Below, in pieces: positions 23,106 to 34,089 of a stretch of DNA of 64,000 nucleotides; position 1 is the first letter of the stretch; every line of letters starts with the position of its first letter. The notes under the pieces were generated by a model, which made no database searches, was not told the origin of the DNA, and saw nothing but the letters and a program-made list of their open reading frames with translations. This DNA is from Palaemon carinicauda (Eukaryota; Arthropoda; Malacostraca; Decapoda; Palaemonidae), in the NCBI RefSeq assembly GCF_036898095.1, contig NC_090730.1:29164481-29228480 (forward strand). Reading direction: 5' to 3'. The translations under genes and the position numbers were made by a program.

Positions 23106-23325
23106 ATATTTGCCCACCAGCCCTGTCCCCCAAGACAAGTCCTACCTCTGAGTGAAGTGAGACAGCTACCCCTTCCCCTACCCCCTTGCTAACTAGCGCG
23201 GGGGTAGTTAACCCTCGTTGAAATTCTATTGGCTCATCAATTTCAGCTACGCCGAAAGTAAACCCAATGAAAATAGCTAAGGTCTGTATGGTTAGGAAAA
23301 ATAAAAATTATCTCCGAATTTGTCA
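23106..23325 (+). repeat. Right terminal repeat of C
   Basis: Inverted relative to 12083-12235, with the mirrored block GCTAACTAGCGCGGGGGTAG and the tip CTCCGAATTTGTCA. D coding sequence resumes with TATTTGCGGG immediately afterwards. Confidence 0.9.
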
Positions 23326-24180
23326 TATTTGCGGGAAGAAATGCGCCTTTCAGTCTCGGCGGTGAAAGACTATCGCTCAGCCTTAAGTCTAGCCTTCAGC
23401 CTCAAAGTAATGGACATTTCTTCCTCGCTGGAACTTTCCTTACTCATACGAAGTTATGAACTTACCTGCCCTCAGTCGGAAGTGAAAGCTCCTCCATGGA
23501 ACGTGGTTCGAGTTCTCAGGTCTCTTTAGAGACCTCCCTATGAACCATTACGCCAGGCTTCAGATCGCCACCTAATTTAGAAGACGGTGTTCCTTCTAGC
23601 TTTGGCTTCAGCCAAGCGAGTCGGTGAACTTCATGGTCTCTCATATGACTTCGCCCATTCAAGGGGATGGGGGGAGGTAACGTTCAAATTCGTCCCTGAG
23701 TTTATTGCTAAGACTTAGAATCCAGGGGTGCCTGATCCTCGGTTCGACTCTTTCCAGATTTCGAGTCTTCGTTCTGTAACAAATGACCCAGACCTTCTCC
23801 TACTGTGTCCAGTAAGGAGGCTGAGGTTATATCTCAAAAGAACAGCTGTAGTCCGTCCTCAGGTGCAGGCATTGTTTATTAGCACTGGGAGGACTAAGAG
23901 GAGGGTCACCAAAAACACCATCGCGGCATGGATTCGAAGTGTGATCCATCGGTCCCTGAATCCAGACCCTCCTCCGTCACGACACCCTAGAGCACATGAT
24001 GTCAGGGGCGTAGCTACGTCCATGGCCTTCAAGAAGAATTTCTCAGTGACACAGGTTCTTCAGGCTGGGGTGTGGAACCGTCAGACGACCTTCACAGCCC
24101 ACTACCTGCAAGACGTGACCCACAGGAGGCTCGATACGTTCTCTATCGGCCCTGTGGTGGCTGCACAACAGCTGGTTTAG
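23326..24180 (+). pseudogene. YR of D, C-terminal part
   Basis: Continues the recombinase split at 12043. It contains REEMRLSVSAVKDYR, the Arg box LALASAKRVGELHGLS (read across stops), HDVRGVATSMAFKKNFSVTQ and the terminal GVWNRQTTFTAHYL. Stops are present at 23527 (TAG), 23575 and 23717, so no functional protein is made. Despite these, all four catalytic landmarks are recognisable. Confidence 0.88.
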
Positions 24181-24740
24181 AACCTCAGGCTCCCTAGTGG
24201 ACAAGTAGCAGAAGGTTGAGGGCATTGTTACCCAGTCTTAGTCTGCATGAATGAAAAGGCTTGTCTGGCCCCTATTCTTTTCTTCATCTTCCCCTCTCTT
24301 GGGGAAAGCAGCATCCTGGGTTCTCTGCACAGCTGACCTCAAACCACTGCAGGTAAACCATGTTCCCTTGTGTTCCTAGTATAAAGCTAATACTGTCACG
24401 TCCCTATACCCTGATGAGGTGGTATTGGGAGAGTCCTAGCCTAAAGTTTCCATCTATAGGACTACAGGTCAACTTCCTAGGACGAGTTACACTTAATTAG
24501 ACCTTCACACACAGCTTGCGTAGGCCGCAGTCCTTGCGTAGGCCGCAGTCCTTGCGTAGGCCGCAGTCCTTGCGTTGTGAGGTTCTAATGAGGTGCAGGG
24601 ACTCCTTATTGCTGAGTGCTGACACACTCAAATAATGAGTCCCTAGGCAAAGCTAAAAGCCAGTACTGGCCGGGACTTTTCCCCCTTCCTAATGGGTGAG
24701 TCAGTTACGCAATAAATGACAAATTCGTAGATAATTTGTA
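24181..24740 (+). other. 3' untranslated region and start of ICR of D
   Basis: No gene. It aligns to the other family 2 3' regions. At about 24517-24572 an 18-bp unit (CTTGCGTAGGCCGCAGTC) occurs three times in tandem and is single in E. From 24696 the ICR begins with CAGTTACGCAATAAATGACA and is cut by element H after AATTTGTATTTTT. Confidence 0.75.
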
Positions 24741-25285
24741 TTTTTAAATATTTAACTTACCCGGTGAATATATATGTAGCTTGCGTCTCTGACGGTCGAC
24801 AGATTAAAAAAACTCGCGAGCGATCGCCGTGGTTGTTGCTGGGTGTGACCACTAGCACCGACTGCCGGCCAGGTACCGCATATATTTCCCCAGGAATTCA
24901 GTTCTTTTCTGTCGAGTGAAACAACAACATTGATTCCGCTCGCGCTTAACCTCAAAGTTTTCAACTAATTGGTGAAGTACTTTTTTCATGGTTTTATGGC
25001 TTTCGCCGTGTTGGATTATTCTCAAACAATATGATCTTCAAAAGAAATTCTTTTGAAAGGAGAGAAAAATTTTATACGCTTTCTTTTTTAATCTCTCTCT
25101 GGATTTTCCATAGAGAGAAGATGGCCGACCCTTCCTTCAGTGTACGAAGTGTGTTAAAGGCTTTTAGTTTTTCGTAATTATTGTTGATATTTATAGATTT
25201 ACCTCTATATTTTTATATCTCACCTGCCTTTATTAGGCCTCTTCGATTCTCTTTCCATTTATACTAAACACCGAGATAAATTTTA
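24741..25285 (+). repeat. Left terminal repeat and first leader part of H
   Basis: The first 200 bases are inverted at 43432-43636. The rest is AT-rich leader without a gene, ending at GATAAATTTTA where G is inserted. A short AAGATGGCC context near 25130 starts no long frame. Confidence 0.85.
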
Positions 25286-25660
25286 TTTGTTCCGTAACCG
25301 AAATACAAACCACGCTATTTACATTGGGTATTACTTTCGGCGTAGCTGAAATGACGAGCCATTAGATTTTAACGAGGGTTTCCTACCCCGCGCTAGTTAG
25401 CAGGGGTAGGGGGAGGGGTAGCTTGCTACCCCTCCCTCCCTCACACACCGGTGAAATGTCTCACTTCACTTTTGGCTCGGACAATGGACAGACGTGCCTG
25501 TCTTTGTCCTCGCTTGGCTGCCATTTTTTGTTTTGTCTTTACTTAATCACTTACTTTTCTTTTACTCATTATATATGTAAACATTTTTTCGTGTTTATGT
25601 ATATATTTGAGTATAGAAATCAGTAAGTTTCCTTTTCAGAGTTTGTGCTTGTGTGTGTAG
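25286..25660 (+). repeat. Left terminal repeat and leader start of G
   Basis: Bases 25325-25480 are inverted at 37495-37650, including CACACCGGTGAAATGTCTC. Beyond it, 25490-25660 matches the leader of E (44515-44660), including a conserved pyrimidine tract ending TTTTCAG at about 25634-25640 that looks like a splice acceptor. Confidence 0.85.
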
Positions 25661-26988
25661 TGTATGATATCTCCGTGGAGCCCTCGGCAGTTAGGCCACC
25701 ACGGTGTATTTTCATGGGTTGCGATCGAGTTTGACTTCGGTCTTTCTCTCTCTCTCTGTTGAGGTCGTTCACCCTTACTACGTTACCTTTACTACGTCAG
25801 AGTAGCTTCCTTCCCGTGTGGGTGGGGTTGCTACGCCGTATGTTTTGTCTCAATTAGTTTATGAATCTAATTGTATTAGTTGATTTTTCAGTTTTGTAGA
25901 ACGATTCCTTTCGGGGTTTTCGTTCTTTATTTAGTGTTCATTAATTTTTTTTAAATTACGCAATTACATAGTTACATAATTATAATTGTTATAATTCTGT
26001 GTTTGTTACAGCTCTCCTTCCGTGAGTGTAAGTGGTTGTGAGAGCACGTGCCTGTTGTGTAATTCTTGTGTTTTTTCCTCGGGATTCCTCTGCGGAGTCT
26101 TTTTTTGTTTTTATTTTTCACAGTTAACGATCTAGTTCGTTTCTGTAATGTGGCAACAGAGTGAGCTGTCTTGTTGAGGCCTGGGGTTTCTGCTGTTGCT
26201 GCCTCCCCTATAGATCTTCGTCAGGGGCGTGTCTCCTTCTCCTGGAAGTACTCTCATGACGATTGACAGCTCTCCAGTTCATTTTAGAACACTCAGGAGG
26301 CTCGCCTCCTTGGGCGGGTAACTTTCCTTCTGAGGGAAGTTTTCCTATCCAGGCTTGAGTTTTTTCCCTTTGGGGGGATCTCCTCTTGCCTTTTTTTCGG
26401 GCGACTATGCTCTTGGTGCTGAGTGGTCGCACCTGCAGTTACGTTCAAGGGGCTGGGCAACTGCAGGAGCCCCTCTTCGGAGGATTGCTCTTTTTAGGTC
26501 ACTGGCTGACCCGTCTCTTCTACGAAGTGTTTCTCTTTCGTTCGCGAGGGAGTACACTCATAGAGACTCCTCTTCGGAGGACTCTTCTGCTGTTGTTGCT
26601 GTTGGCCGCCTTCGCCGTAAGGCTCACCGTCCGCTACGTCGTAAGGGCCTCCCATCTCCCTATAAGGGTGCTAAGAGGTGCCTTTTTGAATCTCCTCCGT
26701 ATGCAGCCTGCAGCTCCTACCTCCTTAGATCTCTCCGGGGATCGATCTCCAACGCCTTCCTGACCTTCCGCCCCCGGTGCAGATGGACAGCAGTCTGACC
26801 TAGTCATCCGACGGGCAACGGTCCCTTCGGGGCAAAGGGTTGCCTCCCACGGGGGTTCTTCCCTTGCGTGTCAGGGTTCCCCTGCGCGCCCTTCTGCAGT
26901 GTTAGCGCACAGGCGCTCTCCTGCTCATCAGTGTTTTCCTGATCGCTAGCGCGCTCCTGTTCGCCAGCGCTCTCCTGTTTGTCAGCGC
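25661..26988 (+). pseudogene. gag of G, N-terminal part, degraded
   Basis: No long frame survives. Fragments correspond to C around 12900-13420, for example RRKAHRPLRRKGLPSPY near 26610-26665 and the block CGACGGGCAACGGTCCCTTC at about 26810. RSP-type repeats begin near 26870 and are cut by LINE F1 in the word TCTCCTGATGATC. Confidence 0.65.
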
Positions 26989-27103
26989 TCTCCTGATGAT
27001 CAGAACTTAAGCTCCTTATTCATGAGCATTCCCCCATAATTATTTGTCTACAGGAGAGCAAACTTGATCATAATACCCCTTGTCCTCGCGAATATATTAG
27101 TTA

Positions 27104-27168
27104 CAGTGAACCCTCGCTACTTCGCGGTTCGACCATCGCGGATTTTTTCCATAACCCATATATATACA

Positions 27169-27235
<67 letters not shown>

Positions 27236-27295
27236 ATGTATGTATGTATATATGTAGGTATGTATATGTGTATACATATAAATATATATATATAT

Positions 27296-27387
<92 letters not shown>

Positions 27388-27794
27388 AAAGTAGGAAGAT
27401 GTGATGTAGTTCTAAGGGAAAAGTATGGGAAATATGTCTGGGTAATAAGCAAAGCTCTACCTCCAGTTTGTTTCTTCATTATGATCAGAGATAAATGTAA
27501 ACAAAACATTGGTTGCCATTTTTTATCGTGCTTTTTAGCGTGTTTAGGAAACGCATGATATAAAATTGCCTTTAATATTTGTGCCTGTTTTAGTTTAGGG
27601 TACTGTAGTACATGCATTAAGTGTTCTGTACATTAAAGGGTAGTTTGTTAACAGTACTACGTACAAGGGAAGGTTTTAAAAGACTGAATATACATGTTGA
27701 ATAAAGAGGTAAATATGGTGTCACTACTTCGCGGATTTTCACTTATCGCGGCCGCGTCTGGAACCTATCTACCGCGATAAACGAGGGTTCACTG
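27104..27794. mobile_element. Tigger-like MITE in the endonuclease of F1
   Basis: The ends CAGTGAACCCTCGCTAC and (inward from the right) CAGTGAACCCTCGTTTATCG are flanked by TA at 27102-27103 and 27795-27796. The coding sequence on either side rejoins as REYIS-YRTPYD. Most of the left half is (TA)n. The right part matches 894-1250 in inverse orientation. No ORF. Confidence 0.92.
27172..27385. repeat. (TA)n / (TATG)n microsatellite in the MITE
   Basis: Two long TA runs (about 27172-27230 and 27306-27385) separated by GTATGTATG-type sequence. ORFs through it read IYIYIY and are artefacts. Confidence 0.97.
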
Positions 27795-30700
27795 TATAGG
27801 ACACCATATGATCACCAAGTGGGGAGCCATGGCGGAAGTCTCATATACGTTCGTCGAGATGTTCCCCAAGTTTCTCTGTCTATTCGTACACCTCTGCAGG
27901 CAGTGGTTGTACAGATTGACATAGGGCGAAAATATACAATTTGTTCTCTGTACTTGCCTCCAAATGATAACATTTTGTATGATAACTTAGTGGAGGTGAT
28001 TCAACAACTCCCTCAACCTTTTCTTTTACTTGGAGATTTGAATGGTAGACATCCTTTGTGGGGTGATGTTTTAGCAAACACGAGGGGAAATATCATATCA
28101 TCAATTGTGGAAAATGAAGATGTGGGACTCCTTAATACAGGAGAGCCCACACACTTCCATGTCCAGACAGGTACCTTGTCATGTATTGCCCTATCAATCG
28201 CAAGCTCTAATTGCCTTCTCGACTTCAATTGGAGAACATTAGATGATTGGCATACTAGTGATCATGCACCAATCATTATAAACACCAACAATGGTCCACC
28301 TTTACAGGGATCGCCACGATGGAATCTTGACAAGGCGGACTGGGATAAATTTCGTGAGCTAAGCGAAATTTAGGGGAATGCATGACAAGTTGAAAATATC
28401 GATGATGCCATAGACTTACTGAATGGAACTCTCCATACAGCAGGAGTCAATTCAATTCCCAAAACAACAGGGTTATTCAAACGACGACCAGTCCCGTGGT
28501 GGTCTTCAGAACTAACTGCCCTCCACAGAGCCACAAGAAGATCTCTTAACACGATTGCGTAGACGCAGAACTGATGAGAATTTAATTATGTACAAGAAAT
28601 GTAGAGCACAGTTCCGTCGTGCCATGAAAGAAGCAAGGCGCCAGTCATGGATGTCTTTTGTTTCCTCCATTAACAGATGAACACCACCATCTTCTGTGTG
28701 GAGGAAAGTAAAAAAGATAGCTGGCAAATTCACCTCCAACCCACCACCAGTGTTGAAGGTGAATGGCCAGTATGTAACTGAAGCAAATGATGTTAGCAAT
28801 GCCCTGGCTAATCATTTTTCAAATGTATCCAGCAAGTGTGAAGGAGCCCCTGGTCACCAGTATAGGAGCACTGAAGAAAAGAAAATTCTAAATATTGCAA
28901 CAAGAAGGGAAGAGTCGTATAATTCTCCTTTCACTGAAAGAGAATTTGATTCCGCACTTGCTCATTGCAATGATACAGCCCCTGGACCCGATGGAATTCC
29001 ATATGCAATGATTAAACATGTAAATTTTCATACAAAGCTATTTATTTTCAGTATTATTAATCGAATATGGCATGATCATAGTTACCCAAGTGTTTGGGAA
29101 CTAGCCATTATTTTAGCCTTTTTAAAACCCGGTAAAGACAAGTTTTTAGCAGCAAACTATCGTCCTATTGCATTGACATCTTGTTTACGTAAAATCATGG
29201 AGAAGATGGTCAATGCAAGGCTGATGTGGTACCTTGAAAAGAAAGGTATTTTATCACCGATTCAATGTGGATTCAAAAAAATGCACTCAACGACTGATGT
29301 GTTGATACGACTTGAGTCTTCTATTTGTGAAGCCTTTGCTTCCAAACAGCACCATGTTACAGTATTTTTTGACCTTGAACAGGCATATGATACCACCTGG
29401 AGATATGGTATACTTAAAACCATTCATGAATTGGGATTGAGAGGAGAGCTGCCACTATTTATTCAGGCATTTCTTTCACGTAGAGTTTTTCAAGTGAGAG
29501 TTGGGGAAACTCTATCAGAGAGTAAGTGCCAGGAAGAAGGAGTTCCTCAGGGTAGTGTGCTGAGTGTAACCCTTTTTGCACTAGCAATTAATGGGATATC
29601 CTCAGCCATTCCCCAGGATGTTCTCTCAACATTATTTGTGGATGATCTCTCAATATCATTTGCTGGAGGTAGAATGGCAATGGTTGAGAGAAAAATCCAA
29701 CTCTCTATTGATAAAATTATCCAGTGGGCTGACATGAATGGATTTAAGTTCTCGACAAGTAAAACTACCATTGTCCATTTTTGTCGTATCCGAGGAGTAC
29801 ATCCAGACCCGGATATATACATTAAAGGTCAACGGATACCATGTGCAAGAGAAGCTAAATTTTTAGGTTTGATATTTGATTATAGGCTTACATGGGTTTC
29901 TCACTTAAAAGCGTTAAAAGCTAAATGTGTTGAAGTTCTGAATATCTTAAAAGTATTGTCCCATACATCATGGGGGGCAGACCGCAATACTATTCTAAAA
30001 TTATACAAGGCCTTGATTTTTTCCAAAATTAGTTATGGTTGTGAGGTATATTCTTCAGCCACCCCAAGCCGGTTAAAAATATTAGACTCGATACATCATG
30101 CAGGTATTAGATTGTCTACTGGAGCTTTTAAAACCTCGCCTATCCCAAGTCTCCTTGTTGATGCTGGAGAGTTACCTCTAGACCTTTACCGAATGTCTTC
30201 CATTCTTCGGTATTGGTTTATATTGCAAAGACTCCCTAACTCTCTAGCCTTTCAGACTGCAAGCCTTGTAAGACATGCATCATACTTTGAGTTGCACCCA
30301 AAATCTCCTCAACCTTATGGCTTTCGGGTGAAACGATTATTAAATAGTCTGGATATGATTAGAAATAATGTATTTCCATTCAAGGTATCATCAACGCCTC
30401 CATGGAAGTTACCGGAGATATCTTTTTGTAAATATTTTATTGGAGATAAGAAGAATATGTCAGACCTAGAAGCCAGGTCTCTTTTTAATGGACATGTTAA
30501 AGAACATAGAGGATCAACTTTTATCTATACTGATGGCTCCAAATCTGATGCTGGCATTGGATTCGGAGTACATAGTAATGGTTTTAATTGTAGAGGTGCA
30601 CTTCCTCTGACCGCTTCCATATTTACTGCCGAACTGTATGGCATATTAACCGCTATTGAGAAATTAGCATTGGAGAAGGAGGGTAATTTTACCATTTTTA

Positions 30701-32212
30701 TTGATGCAAGGAGTGTCCTTCAAGCTATGGAAGTTTTTAATTCTAATAACCCTTTAGTTTTAAAGATTTTAGAATGGCTTTTCATTATTGGACGGAGAGG
30801 TATAACAGTTCAATTTTGTTGGGTTCCAGCACATGTAGGTGTGTCCGGGAATGAGAAGGCAGATTCACTGGCTAAGGAGGCTGCATCCGAGTTGCTGCCA
30901 AGAAGGTATCCCATTCCCTGTAATGATTTCTTACCTGACATCAAGAAATTGGTTTGCAATAAATGGCAACAGCAATGGGATAGTCAAGATGGCAATAAAA
31001 TGCGAGAGATAACAAATGACATATCTCCTTGGAGGTATAATATGATGCCCCAAAAATAGGAGACGTCTCTTTGTCGTCTCCGTATTGGTCACACTCTGTT
31101 GATCCACGAGTTTTTGCTGAAGGGCCAACACCAACCGTATTGTGACTGTTTAGTACCTCTAACAGTAAGGCATTTATTGACCGAAAGCCCCAATTATAAC
31201 AACTTAAGGAATAGATATTTGTTTGAGGCTCGAGGTGAGGGTGGCAGGTTCATCCTTGCCAAGATTCTTGGAAATGATGTGTCCTACCATGCAAGTGGCA
31301 ATTTTAGATTTCTTTCAGAAGCAGGTCTTCTGAAAAATATTTAACTTTTATAACATTCAACTTTTATGATTTTAATTGAATACTTTTATTTTTTATTTTA
31401 TTTTATTTTTTATTTTTGTGTACATAAATTAAATGTTACCGGCATCAATGACCTCAGATGTCAGGATGCCTGAAAACTTTAAATCAATCAATCAATCTCC
31501 TGATGATCGTCGCCCCACTGCTCGCCAGCGCTATCCTGACGACTTCGAACATCCTGCTGTTCCTGTTGTGCGCCCTGCGCACCATCGGTCTCCTGAGCGC
31601 TCTAGTTCTCCTGCCCGTCAGAGCGCACCTGGGCTTCCAGTTCCTTATACGCGCCCTGTGCGCCCACGTTTGCCGCGCAACCTAGAACTTCGGTTCAGGT
31701 CTTGGACAAGGACTCTTCTTCTACGCACAGGATTCCACGCGTCGCCCTTCTGCTCGCCAGTGACCACAGACGCGTCAACGTTCGCCTGCTCGTCAGCGAT
31801 CTCCTGCGCGTCAACGATCGCCATCGATCTTCCACATATGTCAGGTCCCCTGGACACCATCAGTAGCGATCTAGCAGTCGCCTGCTGTGGACCACGATCT
31901 CCAGTAGATGAGTCTTGCTGTAGATCTTCCTCCTGCTCACCAGCGCTCACCTTTACTTCTGTCCTTCTGTGCGCCAGCTTCCTTCAATCGCCAGCGCACA
32001 TCTGCGCGCCCTTTTCTGCCACACACCAATGGGCGCCAACAGTTTTTCCTGACCGTCCAGGATCGCCTGATTGACAGCTCGCATCGGCGCTCACCTTTCT
32101 GATGCACCTGCGCGCCTGCTGATTAGCGCGATGCGCGCTAATCATCCCTAGTCTCTTACTTGTCAGCGATCTCCTACGCGCCCGCGCGATTCTTCGCCTG
32201 CGCGCTAGCGTT

Positions 32213-32420
32213 TTGTTAACGCACCATCGCTCGCCAATGCGCCGTCGCTCGCCAACGCGCCGTCGCTTGCCAACGCGCCGTCGCTTGCCGACGCGCCGTC
32301 GCTTGCCGACGCGCCGTCGCTTGCCGACGCGCCGTCGCTTGCCGACGCGCCGTCGCTTGCCGACGCGCCGTCGCTTGCCGACGCGCCGTCGCTTGCCGAC
32401 GCGCCGTCGCTTGCCAACGC
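32213..32420. repeat. 18-bp minisatellite in G gag
   Basis: About eleven copies of GCCGTCGCTTGCCGACGC with few variants, encoding Arg-Arg-Arg-Leu-Pro-Thr on the plus strand. The length is a multiple of three, so the reading frame is kept. Confidence 0.95.
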
Positions 32421-32689
32421 GCCTTCACTGGCCTACGGGCCTTCGCTCGCCAAGACGCGCCATCGATCGTCAACGCGCCATCGCCCGCCTACGCGCCTTC
32501 GGTCTCCCGACCGCCTGCGCTTGCCCGCCTACGCGCCATCGGTCTCCCGACCGATTGCGCTTGCCCGCCTACGCGCCATCGGTCTCCCGACTGCCTGCGC
32601 TCGCCCACGTGCCTGCGCGACCACACGCCCGCGTGCCCGCGCGCCCGCGCGCCCGCGCACATGCGCTCCAATGTTCGCCCGCGCGTGAA

Positions 32690-32985
32690 CCGACGGTGTT
32701 CCATCGCGCGAACCGACGGTGTTCCATCGCCCGAACCGACGGTGTTCCATCGCCCGAACCGACGGTGTTCCATCGCCCGAACCGACGGTGTTCCATCGCC
32801 CGAACCGACGGGGTTCCATCGCCCGAACCGACGGGGTTCCATCGCCCGAACCGACGGGGTTCCATCGCCCGAACCGACGGGGTTCCATCGCCCGAACCGA
32901 CGGGGTTCCATCGCCCGAACCGACGGGGTTCCATCGCCCGAACCGACGGGGTTCCATCGCCCGAACCGACGGGGTTTCATCGCGC
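32690..32985. repeat. 23-bp minisatellite in G gag
   Basis: About thirteen copies of a 23-bp unit carrying CGAACCGACGG, GTTCCATCGCC and close variants. The first half has GGTG and the second half GGGG at the same position, so a single variant spread through half the array. Because 23 is not a multiple of 3, the frame rotates each unit and every frame reads the same 23-residue cycle. Confidence 0.96.
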
Positions 32986-33009
32986 GAGCGCCGGCTTGAT
33001 TCCTGCAGT

Positions 33010-33105
33010 AGCCATTGCTTGCCTACGGGTCATCGCTCGCCTACGGGTCATCGCTCGCCTACGGGTCATCGCTCGCCTACGGGTCATCGCTCGCCTGTGA
33101 ACTAT
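33010..33105. repeat. 18-bp minisatellite (third array) in G gag
   Basis: Five tandem units of TACGGGTCATCGCTCGCC, almost identical to each other. Partial units of about 45 bp with GGTCTCCCGACC also occur three times at 32490-32600. Confidence 0.93.
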
Positions 33106-34089
33106 CGGATTCCGACCGCCAGCTCTCGCCCTCCTTCTGCGCTCCCTCGCGCACTTTCGTCCGCGCTCTTGTGTGCCCGCGCACTGGCGCTTCCACGTTC
33201 AGCCACACGCAAACCATTGATTTACCATCGCGCGAGCGCCAGGTCGATTGCGACTACGATTCCCGTCGGGGTTTCGCAACACGGCCAGCCTGGCGAGTCT
33301 TCTGGAGCGCGTATTTCCAGAACACGGTCTTCACCCCGTAAACACAGAGCATGGCACGTGCAAGAGCAGGAAGAATCTTCAGAGAGGTCTGGGCAACATT
33401 CTTCTTTCCAGAACCTGGGTTAGCCCTTCCTCCTCGTCATTCCCTGGAAGGGTCGTGCCAGGGAGTTTTCCTTTCAAGATTTCTCCGTCGGGTAAGGGGT
33501 GACTGGTTTAGCCCTTCTTCTTCTCCATCCCGTGGAAGGGGCTTACCAGGTCCTTTCCCTCCTCGGTTGCGACCTGAGGTTTTGTACAAGGAAGCTCCAG
33601 GAAGATCATAGGTACTTTCCTCCTCTCAGGCTCAAGCTCCTTTGCGTTCCGTCGCCAAGTTTCGAACTTGCGGGCAAACTCGATGTTGGAGCATCTAGAC
33701 GCAGTGACCGAGGGCTTCCCCTCGGGTGTCTCATCCGTGGATGTCGACAAGCTCAGACACTCTTCCATTATTGGGAAGAGCTTGTTTGAGCCCAAGGACA
33801 GAGACATGGACAGCTGTTGTGCGGAGGAAGTCGACTTCCGTTTTCACTCCTCCAAGGCGCTTTCTTCCAGACCCTGCAGGCCTCCAACGCCTCTTCTTTC
33901 AGCCTCGTCGGCCTAAGTTGTCGGACCGGCTACGGCAGCTAAGACAAGGTGTACAATAGCAGTCCCCTCCTGTCAGGGACAGGGAGCACGGGAGGCTCTC
34001 CCGGGGAGGCATAATCCTAGAGGGAGCGGCAGAGTTCACAAACTCTAGGATTGGCAACCCCCCCTTGCAGGTCTCACGCGGGGGGGTTG

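Larger units (their letters stand above)
12044..23325 (+). mobile_element. DIRS retrotransposon C (family 2), inserted in D's YR
   Basis: The left tip is TTTGTTCCGTAACCG and the right tip is ATTTGTCA. The flanks (GAGTTCCTCGTG and TATTTGCGGG) rejoin into an uninterrupted YR coding sequence with no duplicated bases, as expected for recombinase-mediated insertion. The element is complete end to end, with gag, RT-RNase H-methyltransferase, YR, ICR and both terminal repeats, about 8.2 kb once the Tigger insertion is removed. All genes carry lesions. Confidence 0.92.
27030..31344 (+). pseudogene. ORF2 of LINE F1: endonuclease - RT - RNase H
   Basis: An endonuclease (APE-like) piece begins with [10 protein letters not shown], continues after the MITE with GGSLIYVRRDVP, then LLLGDLNGRHPLWG and WHTSDHAPI. 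The segment SCIALSIASS probably carries an Asp-to-Ala change at a catalytic position. RT spans roughly 28980-29900 with PGPDGIPY, FFDLEQAYDTTW, GVPQGSVLS and the active site LFVDDLSISF. RNase H near 30520-30890 has IYTDGSKSDAG, TAELYGILTAIEK and VPAHVGVSGNEKAD. The 3' end has a CCHC-like motif ending RHLLTESPNY. Stops at about 28371 and 31057 (TAG in place of Trp) and several frameshifts near 28374-28690 disable it. Confidence 0.93.
27002..31495 (+). mobile_element. LINE copy F1 (I-like, RNase H-bearing), 5'-truncated
   Basis: It is flanked by a 13-bp target duplication, TCTCCTGATGATC, at 26989-27001 and 31496-31508. The 5' end starts within the endonuclease domain, a usual truncation. The 3' end is a short (AATC)n run, not poly(A). 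It encodes the endonuclease, RT, RNase H and a terminal Cys/His motif. It is closely similar to F2 at 59044-61850. A 691-bp Tigger-like element lies in its endonuclease sequence. Confidence 0.93.
31509..34080 (+). pseudogene. gag of G, C-terminal part with expanded repeats
   Basis: RSP-type repeat coding sequence continues to about 33340 and includes three tight minisatellites listed separately. After the repeats comes EQEESSERSGQHSS (33360-33410), matching QDQEESSERSKQLSS in C, then a pyrimidine tract ending TTTCCAG at 33411. The core persists only in fragments, for example DKLRHSSIIGKSLFEPKD near 33750-33800. No usable frame remains. Confidence 0.7.

Noticed and set aside
24752..24964. Small ORF in the left repeat of H
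   Set aside because: It lies within a terminal inverted repeat and the mirrored copy does not preserve the frame.
32213..33105. CRISPR-like array
   Set aside because: Units are directly adjacent without unique spacers, lie in a eukaryotic retrotransposon gag, and vary in length class. These are minisatellites.
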